A stretch of DNA of 34,442 bases from the NCBI GenBank assembly GCA_014803575.1, contig JAAVBO010000013.1, positions 1 to 34,442 of the forward strand, read 5' to 3'. Of the stretch, positions 1 to 6,732 are shown piece by piece. The stretch comes from a bacterium (lineage in GTDB: Bacteria; Pseudomonadota; Alphaproteobacteria; Rs-D84; CACZYB01). The notes beneath the pieces were generated by a model. That model did no database searches. It saw only the letters and a program-made list of their open reading frames with translations, and had not been told where the DNA came from. Position 1 is the first letter of the stretch, and every line of letters starts with the position of its first letter. The translations under genes and the position numbers were made by a program.

Positions 1-138
1 ATTAATCGACGCAGGCACGCAGTACTCCTGTAAGATTTCTGTTATGGTTTTTGTTTTTGAGTGAACCGTGGGTGTGTATGCAAACAAACTCACTATACTA
101 ATACTAATGATAATATTTGATTTAATTAAATGATACAT
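1..138 (-). CDS. Secreted Cys-containing protein, 5' part only
   Basis: The gene runs off the left edge; only the first 46 codons are visible, starting at ATG 138-136. A GGGAG Shine-Dalgarno (positions 149-153) lies upstream at good spacing. The product begins with a basic residue and a hydrophobic stretch (residues about 7-19, ending SLFAYTPTVHS), a plausible signal peptide. After it comes TEILQEYCVPASIN. This matches DDVLVKYCVPKSSN in the secreted protein encoded at 33159-33512: same YCVPxSxN motif at the same distance from the signal peptide. I infer a paralogue of that protein, so a small Cys-rich exported protein of unknown function. It has an unusually long leader with a folded element (162-233) and a candidate promoter near 281. 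Confidence 0.7.
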   Translation of the reverse strand, partial: MYHLIKSNIIISISIVSLFAYTPTVHSKTKTITEILQEYCVPASIN

Positions 139-161
139 TTTGTTTTCTCCCTTTTTTCTGT

Positions 162-233
162 GGGGAGTCACAAAACCATCGTCATAATGGCGCGATACTT
201 TCGTGCTCACAGCCTTATATAATCGCACTCCCC
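162..233 (-). ncRNA. Candidate structured leader RNA (three-way junction)
   Basis: Seen directly: a 7-bp outer stem (162-168 with 227-233, GGGGAGT/ACTCCCC read on the minus strand), a 5-bp stem stacked next to it (192-196 with 222-226, GCGAT/ATCGC) and a 4-bp hairpin with a 7-nt loop (176-179 with 187-190). Together they close a three-way junction of about 72 nt. The element sits between the candidate promoter and the Shine-Dalgarno of the minus-strand gene at 138, so it would be in that mRNA's leader. It matches no riboswitch or ribozyme motif I know. It could also be a DNA-level repeat. Confidence 0.4.
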
Positions 234-265
234 GAAAGGAGATACGACCTTTTAGAAGTAAAAAA

Positions 266-289
266 AATTTCCATAAGGAAATTATAGCA
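266..289 (-). promoter_or_regulatory. Extended -10 promoter overlapped by an 18-bp palindrome
   Basis: On the minus strand TATAAT (286-281) is preceded by TGC (289-287), an extended -10 element; no good -35 is visible. A perfect 7-bp inverted repeat with a 4-nt centre (AATTTCC/GGAAATT, 266-272 and 277-283) overlaps the -10 and the expected start point near 274. Its position fits a repressor operator. A T-run follows on the minus strand, so it also resembles a terminator, but transcripts from this promoter would not include the whole hairpin. Confidence 0.4.
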
Positions 290-406
290 AAAAACATTAC
301 TTTTACTTCCATATGACGAAGAGATTTGTGGTCCCAATATCCATCTCTGAATATCACTTTCATACTAACTTAAAAGCGATAAAATGTAAAGTAATTTATT
401 TTTTAC

Positions 407-435
407 TTGCAACTTATAAAAAAAAGATATATCTT
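407..435 (+). promoter_or_regulatory. Candidate promoter for tRNA-Gly
   Basis: TTGCAA (407-412), 17-nt spacer, TATCTT (430-435). The spacing is ideal, the -10 is moderate. It would start transcription a few bases before the tRNA at 449. Confidence 0.4.
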
Positions 436-448
436 TATTCACATCTTT

Positions 449-522
449 GCGGGTGTAGCTCAATGGTAGAGTTCCAGCCTTCCAAGCTGGCCGTGAGGGT
501 TCGATTCCCTTCACCCGCTCCA
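449..522 (+). tRNA. tRNA-Gly (anticodon UCC)
   Basis: Full cloverleaf: acceptor GCGGGTG (449-455) pairs with CACCCGC (512-518), discriminator T, encoded CCA (520-522). The anticodon stem CCAGC/GCTGG encloses the loop CTTCCAA, giving anticodon TCC. The T arm has the GGTTCGATTCC consensus. In E. coli the UCC glycine tRNA (glyT) also lies shortly upstream of a tuf gene, so this looks like a remnant of that old linkage. Confidence 0.97.
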
Positions 523-542
523 AACAAGAATCAATAAAGAAA

Positions 543-1313
543 ATGAAAAAAACAATTTTAATATATAAAGACTATGGTGTTTTCGATATAGAAGCACTAA
601 AAAAAGAACTATCATCTTACTTTCAAAACAGTAATATAATAATTAATACAATAGATTCATCAGAAATAATTGATGGCTCAAAACTAAATAAAAATACCTT
701 AGCCCTCTTTATTCCGGGAGGTCTGGCCGACAAATATTTTGAAAAATTAGGAACAAAGGGCAATAACAATATACGCAACTATGTAAAAAATGGCGGAATA
801 TATTTAGGTATTTGTGGCGGAGCATATTACGCCTGCAAAAAAGTAGAATTTGAGACCGAAATTCCAGAATTAAAAATAGAAGCAGAATATGAACTAAATT
901 TAATAAATGCACTGGCAAAAGGAACTTTATATAAAGAATTAGGCATACAGCCTTTTTCTAATTCCTCAAAATCAACAGCAATAGTTGATATAGAAGATGA
1001 AAAAACAAAAAATATTTCATCTGCAATCTACCATGGCGGTCCGTTTTTCAAATCTTCAAAAAAAGAATATAATGTTTTAGCAAATTATAAATTAGAATCC
1101 GGAAAAAAACTCCATGCAATAATTCAAAAAAAATATGGCAAAGGGCAAGTAATTGTTTCAGGCGTTCATTTTGAATATACAGCAAAAGATCTTCACCAAT
1201 TACTTAGTTTAATAAACAAAGACACGAAATTGCAAGAAATAGTTAATAAATTAACCCAAAAAGAAAAAACAAGGCAACAACTCTTTAACTCTATATTACA
1301 AAATATAAAATGA
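543..1313 (+). CDS. BPL_N / class I glutamine amidotransferase-like protein
   Basis: 256 residues. The fold-defining pieces of the biotin-protein-ligase N-terminal (BPL_N) family, which is GATase1/DJ-1-like, are visible: an N-terminal strand (TILIYKDYGVF), LFIPGG around residue 55-60, and the nucleophile elbow GICGGAYYAC with Cys91. No biotin-ligase catalytic domain follows, so it is a stand-alone BPL_N-type protein. The substrate is unknown; ligase or amidase activity should not be assumed. The start ATG is 20 nt after the tRNA-Gly CCA end, so it is probably co-transcribed with the tRNA. There is no clear Shine-Dalgarno (AATAAAGAAA precedes it) and no clear terminator behind it. No signal peptide. 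It lies between tRNA-Gly and tuf, where other bacteria have only tRNAs. Confidence 0.8.
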   Translation: MKKTILIYKDYGVFDIEALKKELSSYFQNSNIIINTIDSSEIIDGSKLNKNTLALFIPGGLADKYFEKLGTKGNNNIRNYVKNGGIYLGICGGAYYACKKVEFETEIPELKIEAEYELNLINALAKGTLYKELGIQPFSNSSKSTAIVDIEDEKTKNISSAIYHGGPFFKSSKKEYNVLANYKLESGKKLHAIIQKKYGKGQVIVSGVHFEYTAKDLHQLLSLINKDTKLQEIVNKLTQKEKTRQQLFNSILQNIK

Positions 1314-1375
1314 AATTTATTTAACTTAATCATAATCAAAACAAAAAAATATATTATTTCATAAAGAAAAATAAC

Positions 1376-1404
1376 TTGCATTTCTAAAAGAATTCTTATA
1401 AAAT
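1376..1404 (+). promoter_or_regulatory. Promoter of tuf
   Basis: TTGCAT (1376-1381), 17-nt spacer, TAAAAT (1399-1404), consistent with a housekeeping sigma factor. The predicted start near 1411 gives a leader of about 80 nt. Confidence 0.55.
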
Positions 1405-1423
1405 ATCGCGTATGTGATTTTAA

Positions 1424-1449
1424 ATCAGGGGATTCCTGATGGATAATCC
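1424..1449 (+). promoter_or_regulatory. tuf leader with two competing hairpins
   Basis: ATCAGG (1424-1429) pairs with CCTGAT (1435-1440) around the loop GGATT. The same GGATT (1430-1434) can instead pair with AATCC (1445-1449). The two helices cannot both form fully. This is seen in the sequence; a role in regulating tuf is speculation. Confidence 0.3.
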
Positions 1450-1492
1450 TTTGTAAACTTTTATTAATATAAACTTAAAGGAGCTAATAAAT

Positions 1493-2668
1493 ATGGCAAA
1501 AGAAACATATGTAAGAAGTAAGCCACATGTCAACATTGGTACAATCGGCCACGTTGATCATGGTAAAACAACAACTACTGCTGCTATTACAAAATTCTTT
1601 GGTGAATTTAAAGCATACGATCAAATCGACGCTGCACCAGAAGAAAAAGCACGTGGTATCACTATTAACACTGCACACGTTGAATACGAAACAGATACAA
1701 GACACTATGCACACGTTGACTGCCCAGGGCATGCCGATTATGTTAAAAATATGATCACTGGTGCTGCTCAAATGGACGGTGCTATACTTGTTGTATCTGC
1801 TGCTGATGGTCCTATGCCTCAAACTCGTGAACACATCCTTCTTGCTCGCCAAGTTGGTGTTCCTTCAATCGTAGTATTCTTGAACAAGTGTGATATGGTT
1901 GATGACGCTGAAATGTTGGAACTTGTTGAAATGGAAGTTCGTGATTTGCTTAACAAATACGGTTTCCCTGGTGATACAACTCCAATAATCAAAGGTTCAT
2001 CACTTTGTGCATTAGAGGGTAAAAACCCAGAACTTGGTGAAAACGCAATCCGTGAATTGTTAAAAGCAGTTGACGAATTCATTCCAACACCTGCACGTCC
2101 ACTTGATAAACCATTCTTAATGCCAATTGAAGACGTATTTTCAATTTCAGGTCGTGGTACTGTTGTTACAGGTCGTGTAGAAACAGGTATCGTAAGAGTT
2201 GGTGACGAAGTTGAAATAGTTGGTATCCGTCCAACACAAAAGACAACTGTTACTGGTGTTGAAATGTTCAGAAAACTTCTTGACGAAGGTGAAGCTGGTG
2301 ATAACATCGGTGTTCTTCTCCGTGGTACAAAGAAAGAAGAAGTTGAACGTGGTCAAGTTCTTGCAAAACCAGGTACAGTTACACCACACAAGAAATTCGA
2401 ATGTGAATGCTATATTTTGACCAAAGAAGAAGGTGGAAGACACACTGCATTCTTGTCAAACTATCGCCCACAATTCTATTTCAGAACAACAGACGTTACC
2501 GGATCCGTTATCCTTCCTGATGATGTGAAGATGGTTATGCCTGGCGATAACGTAAAAATGACTGTTGAACTTATTACTCCAGTTGCTATGAGCGAAGGTC
2601 TCCGTTTTGCTATCCGTGAAGGTGGTAGAACAGTTGGTGCTGGTGTTGTTTCTAAAATTATAGAGTAA
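1493..2668 (+). CDS. tuf: Elongation factor Tu
   Basis: 391 residues, a few shorter than the common 394-396. EF-Tu carries aminoacyl-tRNA to the ribosome using GTP. G1 is GHVDHGKT (19-26), the G2 threonine lies in [14 protein letters not shown]3 is DCPGH and G4 is NKCD. Domain 2 ([13 protein letters not shown]) and domain 3 ([14 protein letters not shown]) follow, ending [10 protein letters not shown]. An AAAGGAG Shine-Dalgarno lies upstream of the ATG. The gene has its own promoter (1376-1404) and terminator (2694-2721), so it is monocistronic. It stands apart from the fusA/rps genes and from tRNA-Trp/secE; in many proteobacteria a tuf copy directly precedes the latter. Confidence 0.99.
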   Translation: MAKETYVRSKPHVNIGTIGHVDHGKTTTTAAITKFFGEFKAYDQIDAAPEEKARGITINTAHVEYETDTRHYAHVDCPGHADYVKNMITGAAQMDGAILVVSAADGPMPQTREHILLARQVGVPSIVVFLNKCDMVDDAEMLELVEMEVRDLLNKYGFPGDTTPIIKGSSLCALEGKNPELGENAIRELLKAVDEFIPTPARPLDKPFLMPIEDVFSISGRGTVVTGRVETGIVRVGDEVEIVGIRPTQKTTVTGVEMFRKLLDEGEAGDNIGVLLRGTKKEEVERGQVLAKPGTVTPHKKFECECYILTKEEGGRHTAFLSNYRPQFYFRTTDVTGSVILPDDVKMVMPGDNVKMTVELITPVAMSEGLRFAIREGGRTVGAGVVSKIIE

Positions 2669-2693
2669 GTTCTATCGTTTTTAGCTACAAATA

Positions 2694-2721
2694 AAAAGCC
2701 GTCCTTCGGGGCGGTTTTTTT
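2694..2721 (+). terminator. Intrinsic terminator of tuf
   Basis: GCCGTCC (2698-2704), UUCG tetraloop, GGGCGGT (2709-2715), then a run of T to 2721. Textbook intrinsic terminator 30 nt after the tuf stop codon. Confidence 0.93.
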
Positions 2722-2723
2722 AT

Positions 2724-2774
2724 GGTTGTTTTTCCTTCACCCATCTCTCCTTAGTCAGCGGGAGGGCAACAACC
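2724..2774. other. Stem-loop after the tuf terminator
   Basis: GGTTGTT (2724-2730) pairs perfectly with AACAACC (2768-2774), with an inner 4-bp CTCC/GGAG hairpin. It follows the tuf terminator and precedes the next promoter. I see no T-run and no gene in it, and its role is unknown. Confidence 0.3.
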
Positions 2775-2841
2775 GACAAGGAAATAAGTATAAATATTTT
2801 GTGAGGTTTGCAAACTAAATACATATTTATTCTTTTCCCAC

Positions 2842-2870
2842 TTGCATATATTCCTATTTTGTGATATTAT
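2842..2870 (+). promoter_or_regulatory. Promoter of the G-tract gene at 2906
   Basis: TTGCAT (2842-2847), 17-nt spacer, TATTAT (2865-2870). The -35 and the first nine spacer bases (ATATTCCTA) are almost the same as in the promoter of the other G-tract gene at 8456-8484 (ATAATCCTA). Confidence 0.65.
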
Positions 2871-2905
2871 ATATCAGGTTATTAACAAATAAAAGGAGTA
2901 TTAAA

Positions 2906-4271
2906 ATGATTCAAAAATTCCCACTGGGGGGGGGTAAATAATCCTGTAAAATCAAAGAATTATATCCGACAATCCTTAAAAATCTCTATACTTATTTTAG
3001 GAATTTTCCTACATACTAACATAGTCTACGCTAATGATTACAAATATGATTTATCTGATCTTGATTTCTATAATGATTACACCGCAGTTGAACAAGCAAG
3101 AAAAGCTTTAGGCCCAAATAACAACAAATATCAGTCATTCACAGGAAGCGATGATATGACAAATCTTAGCAATGAAAGTAAAAAGATACTAAAACAAAAA
3201 GATAAGCGACTTGATGAGTATTATGAATATTTCAGCACTAGACTTAATTTTCAAATAAATAATTGGAATAAATTATCTGTATTTGAAAAAGTTAATAAAC
3301 TTTTAGATGAGTTTGATAAAATTCAAATTTCTTTAAAAGAAGAATTAAAAAAAGCTAACTTTGGTAATGAAACCATAAAAAATATAATGTTAGAAAAAGT
3401 TCAAGACGAATTTGCTGAAAAAGTTGCTAACTTAGATAGTAAAGAAGAAGAGCTAACAATATACAGTAGCAGTGGGAAACCTACCTCTGTAACAAGAACA
3501 ACTTATACGGATAAAGATGGAAAAGAATATATAAAAGATATTATTCATAGAGATGATAACGACGATATAAAACTTTACGAAAGTAATATACCATTTTATG
3601 ATTATGAAAGTGTTCAATATTACACCTTTAAGGATGGAATCAAAGAATATAAAGTACTTTCACATAATTTTACAACTGATGGAACATCTCAAGATGGTTC
3701 TTTAATTAGCGCTCCTCTTCCAAAGGGTTACATAGTTGCAAAAGATAGATCTGAACATCTATCAGATAAAGAAAAAGGAAAACTTATAGTTATACCAGAA
3801 GATAAAAGTTTACTCCCTGATGGCGTTCAAATAATTGATGATGGAAAAGGTGGTAAAATTGTAAAGGCACCCCAATCCGCATATAAGAAAAACGGTAATC
3901 TTGATTTAAAACCTGACAAAACATTATTAAAAACAACTACAATATATGACATAAGAAATTATAAGGATGATAAATCCTCAAATAAAGTATCTGTTTATGA
4001 ATATGTAACTCAAAAAGATAATACAGATTCATATGGTGAGAATACACGGTTATCTTCTGGAAATCGTATTTACTATAAATATGCAACCATAGATGATAAA
4101 ACCAAAGAGCTACATAATTATGAAACTGTTGGTGGTAAAGTTATTGATGGTATTGTTATTGATAAAAATACACAATATATAAACGGTGATGGAAAACTTA
4201 TAACATCAGAAGAAAAGCAAGAAGAAATGTTTAAAAATAAAGAAGAAATTCTAAATGAACTTGGCTATTAA
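2906..4271 (+). CDS. Exported hydrophilic protein, phase-variable, out of frame here
   Basis: Function not recognised. The best start is ATG 2906, seven nt after AAGGAG. With the nine G present at 2926-2934, translation stops at TAA 2939-2941 after 11 codons. With eight G the frame runs to 4271 (454 residues). In that frame the codons after the tract encode a signal peptide: basic start (VKSKNYIRQSLK), hydrophobic core (ISILILGIFL) and cleavage after VYA. This shows the upstream start is the ancestral one. The mature protein is very hydrophilic, rich in Lys, Asp and Tyr, without Cys; it has a helical N-terminal part and a KDG-rich middle. An in-frame ATG at 3156 (preceded by GGAAG) could give a shorter form without a signal peptide. 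The next gene follows 16 nt on, likely same operon. Confidence 0.75.
2926..2934 (+). repeat. G9 homopolymer tract in coding region
   Basis: Nine consecutive G, seven codons into the gene starting at 2906. Such tracts are prone to slipped-strand mispairing. G8 or G11 would open the downstream frame; G9 closes it. Confidence 0.95.
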
Positions 4272-4287
4272 TAAAGGAGAGAGAATT

Positions 4288-5376
4288 ATGAAAAAAGTAT
4301 CAGTAATAACTTTGACTTTGGTAATGTTAATAAGCAATGGTGTGGTATATTCTGCTCCCAGAAAAAAAAGAAACTCTGGTGGTATAACACCTACTGCAAC
4401 AAGCACTACTACTTCAACAAATACCTTAACCCCTATCACCATTGAAGAATTAGAAACAAAAAAAGAGATGGAAGAATTGGAAATAGGTGAAATCATAGAA
4501 GGACAAACTGTAATAGGAGAAATAAGCAGTAACCTCCAGGAAAAAATCAACTCCGCAAAAAATTCTTGCTCCGGTATAAAAAAAGATTTGGACCTTCTAT
4601 TCGGTCTTAATATCGCAACCACAGTGTCAAGCGGTTTGGGAACCCTCGCCTCCGGTGGTGCTTTGGTAACCGGTATTATGAAGGCAAAAACTGACAAGGA
4701 TATCGAAGCCATAAGTAAAAAGCCTGTCTCCTCTCTTACCTTAGAAGAGATGAAAGCAGAATTAGAAAGCATCAAAACCGAATTAGAAGAAGCAGAGAAA
4801 AAATCCAAAACTTTGGGTAATGTCCGAACCGGACTTATGGCAGGAAGTATTGCAACCTCAGCAACAAGTCTTGGCACCTCTATCGCCTCCTCTGTGAATG
4901 CGAAAAAATTGGCCGAAAAAATGAAGGAATGTAATAAGTCCATCGCCAACCTTAAAACCGCAAGGGAACAATTCTTATCTGATATTGATGATTTAGATGT
5001 AAAGAAGTTAGGAACTTCCGCAAGCTCTGTTTTAATGAAGGCAGATGATATTGTCACCGCTTGCAAAGGTTACAATAACGACAACATAAAGCAAGTGCAA
5101 AATATGTCAACCGCCTCCGCCGTTTCTTCCAGCGTAGGAACCGCCGTTGATATTGCCGGAACTATCACCTCTGCCCTTGCTAACAGCACAAAAGTTCGCA
5201 ATGATAATAGCGAGGATGGTGTAAAGAAAGAAAAGAACTTGAACCTCACCTCAAACATAATGGCAGGAGTCTCCACTGCAACAAGTGGCACTTCTACAGT
5301 CCTAAGCGCCATTTCTATAGCCAAAGCAAAAGAGGATAGCGATATGGCACAAAAGTGTGAAGAGGCTTTGAAGTAA
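4288..5376 (+). CDS. Exported protein with four Gly/Ser/Ala/Thr-rich helical segments
   Basis: 362 residues from ATG 4288, chosen because AAAGGAGAGAG lies just upstream and a signal peptide follows immediately (hydrophobic residues 4-20, cleavage after VYSA); an in-frame ATG at 4255 lies inside the previous gene. After a Thr-rich linker (about 34-50) and an acidic coiled-coil region, four similar segments appear at about 108-134, 161-187, 251-282 and 301-328. Each is a stretch of small residues with a hydrophobic pattern followed by a Lys-rich piece. Charged coiled coils separate them. Four Cys (94, 195, 239, 357) could form disulfides. I do not recognise the family. The small-residue segments could be membrane-active or packing helices. 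It probably shares a transcript with the phase-variable gene before it. Confidence 0.75.
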   Translation: MKKVSVITLTLVMLISNGVVYSAPRKKRNSGGITPTATSTTTSTNTLTPITIEELETKKEMEELEIGEIIEGQTVIGEISSNLQEKINSAKNSCSGIKKDLDLLFGLNIATTVSSGLGTLASGGALVTGIMKAKTDKDIEAISKKPVSSLTLEEMKAELESIKTELEEAEKKSKTLGNVRTGLMAGSIATSATSLGTSIASSVNAKKLAEKMKECNKSIANLKTAREQFLSDIDDLDVKKLGTSASSVLMKADDIVTACKGYNNDNIKQVQNMSTASAVSSSVGTAVDIAGTITSALANSTKVRNDNSEDGVKKEKNLNLTSNIMAGVSTATSGTSTVLSAISIAKAKEDSDMAQKCEEALK

Positions 5377-5390
5377 CGGAAAAAAAACTC

Positions 5391-5419
5391 TTTACAACAT
5401 TACAAAAATATGATATTAT
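5391..5419 (+). promoter_or_regulatory. Candidate promoter of the small secreted protein gene
   Basis: TTTACA (5391-5396), 17-nt spacer, TATTAT (5414-5419). The bases before the -10 (ATATGA) are the same as in the promoter at 33703-33731. A second TATAAT at 5433-5438 lacks a matching -35. Confidence 0.5.
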
Positions 5420-5519
5420 GAAATGGGTTTGATATAATATGGGAGAGAGTTAAACTGATTCACATCGCAATTTTCTCAAATCTACAGAACAAAAATTATA
5501 CAAGAAAGGATATAAGAAA

Positions 5520-5753
5520 ATGTTAAAACTATCTAAATCATACCAAAATAATTATGGTATCCATTCAAAGAATAATTTGTCAAAATATTTTAAATTGTCT
5601 TTATTCGTTTTCGCTGCAATGTTTTTTACATTAAACGGAACACCTACATTTGCTGTATCAAAAATAACTTGTAAACAAGAATGTAATTCACTTAAACCTC
5701 CTTCAGGTCAAAGATCTGCTCAATATGATTCTTGCATGAAGAAATGTAAATAA
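5520..5753 (+). CDS. Small secreted twin-CX3C peptide
   Basis: 77 residues, with an AAAGGA Shine-Dalgarno upstream. The N-terminal 24 residues are polar and basic. A hydrophobic segment follows (KLSLFVFAAMFFTLNG, about 25-40), with a likely cleavage after TPTFA (residue 45). The mature peptide would be about 32 residues with four Cys in the pattern CX3C-X16-CX3C (Cys51, 55, 72, 76) and many Lys. That spacing is the one seen in disulfide-linked helical hairpins. It could be a toxin, antimicrobial or signalling peptide; nothing in the sequence decides this. It has its own candidate promoter and terminator. Confidence 0.7.
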   Translation: MLKLSKSYQNNYGIHSKNNLSKYFKLSLFVFAAMFFTLNGTPTFAVSKITCKQECNSLKPPSGQRSAQYDSCMKKCK

Positions 5754-5783
5754 AGTGTAAACAGAATAAAAAACAAATAACGA

Positions 5784-5809
5784 AAATCCCTTTTTACAAG
5801 GGATTTTTT
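5784..5809. terminator. Intrinsic terminator, possibly bidirectional
   Basis: AAATCCCTT (5784-5792) pairs with AAGGGATTT (5798-5806) around a 5-nt loop, followed by T. It lies between convergent genes ending at 5753 and 5822. Confidence 0.85.
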
Positions 5810-5821
5810 AATACATATTTC

Positions 5822-6196
5822 TTACTTTGAAATCAATCCCAATTGACTAAGCTGACTGTCCAATTCCTCCCTGCTAACAAAATCCTCACCAAAATCCATT
5901 AACTTTTTAACCTTCACCAAATTTGCAAAGTATTCCCTCAAAATACTATCCGATTTAATATCATACTCAACAAACAAAATCTTATCCGCAGAAAAAATAA
6001 TTTTCGACTCCTCCACCGGAATATAATCAAGAATAACAGCATCCTTATTATTCCTATACAATACAGCATTTTCCCCACCATCATAAACTATCTCCGGATT
6101 TGAAATTTCACTTTCATAAGGCGACAAAGGTTTCAACATTATACAAACCTCACCCTGTGGATTTATTAAAATATTATAAAGTCTTGCTTGTTCCAT
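5822..6196 (-). CDS. Hypothetical acidic protein, 124 aa
   Basis: Not recognised. The start ATG at 6196 is preceded by AGAGGT. The N-terminal half looks like a small beta-rich domain (ARLYNILINPQGEVCIML...NAVLYRNNKDAVILDYIPVEES). The C-terminal half is helical and charged (residues about 85-124). There is no signal peptide or membrane segment, so it is probably cytoplasmic. It is convergent with the small secreted peptide gene. The minus-strand gene before it (6292-6732) has its own terminator at 6245-6270, so it is probably transcribed separately. Confidence 0.6.
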   Translation of the reverse strand: MEQARLYNILINPQGEVCIMLKPLSPYESEISNPEIVYDGGENAVLYRNNKDAVILDYIPVEESKIIFSADKILFVEYDIKSDSILREYFANLVKVKKLMDFGEDFVSREELDSQLSQLGLISK

Positions 6197-6244
6197 CTAA
6201 ATTACCTCTAAAAAAATCATACCATAAAAAGAAAAAAAATAAAT

Positions 6245-6270
6245 AAAAAAAGCAGTCACAAAGACTGCCT
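6245..6270 (-). terminator. Intrinsic terminator of the Cys/His-rich protein gene
   Basis: On the minus strand GCAGTC (6268-6263), loop TTTGT, GACTGC (6257-6252), followed by seven T (6251-6245). It lies 22 nt downstream of the stop codon of 6292-6732. Confidence 0.85.
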
Positions 6271-6291
6271 TAAATAACAAATTAACAATAA

Positions 6292-6732
6292 TTATTTTGT
6301 TTCAGCTTTAGAAGATGTATTTTTTGCATCTTTTTTACCGTCACGCATACCTCTTCTATTATCTTTGCCATCTTTTACACAAGGACAACCATCTTGTCTG
6401 TCCCAACCTTTATTATCTTTTGCAAAAGGACAAGGAGCATTATTATCTCTTCTGTTAAATTCAGGACCACGGCAATCCCCTCTGCGTCCTCTATGTCCGC
6501 CACCTACAACAGCAAGAGTTATAAGCACTGTCAAAATAACCGTAATAACTTCCCATAGTATTACCTTTTTAAAGCAACCGCAATGGCATTGTGAACAATG
6601 GCAATTATCACCGCAATGACAATTATCCCCACAATGGCAATTAGGATTTCCACATTGACATTCCTTTTTTACTTCTTTTTTCAAGTTTGCTTTCTTACTA
6701 ACAGCTTTAACATTAGTTTTTTTTGCAACCAT
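6292..6732 (-). CDS. Metallothionein-like Cys/His-rich membrane protein
   Basis: 146 residues. I start it at ATG 6732, which has an AGGAGG site; a longer reading frame to 6810 has none. Order: Lys-rich N-terminus (1-24), a cluster of Cys and His at 25-53 built from repeats of NCHCGD, a single membrane helix (VILWEVITVILTVLITLAVV, about 57-76), and an Arg/Asp/Gly-rich tail with four more Cys (87, 101, 116, 118). The CHC repeats suggest binding of soft metals such as Zn or Cu. With positively charged residues on both sides of the helix the orientation is unclear. Role inferred: metal buffering or sensing at the membrane. It is divergent from ruvX. Confidence 0.7.
   Translation of the reverse strand: MVAKKTNVKAVSKKANLKKEVKKECQCGNPNCHCGDNCHCGDNCHCSQCHCGCFKKVILWEVITVILTVLITLAVVGGGHRGRRGDCRGPEFNRRDNNAPCPFAKDNKGWDRQDGCPCVKDGKDNRRGMRDGKKDAKNTSSKAETK

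Noticed and set aside
313-537. 74-codon plus-strand frame
   Set aside because: It runs through the whole tRNA-Gly and has no ribosome binding site.
2926-2934. G9 as a simple sequencing error
   Set aside because: Possible in principle, but the same G9-TAAA within a homologous 5' module at 8388-8396 argues for a real, maintained tract; read data would settle the exact length.
4255-4287. ATG 4255 as start of the exported protein
   Set aside because: It lies inside the previous gene, has no suitable Shine-Dalgarno, and would bury the signal peptide.
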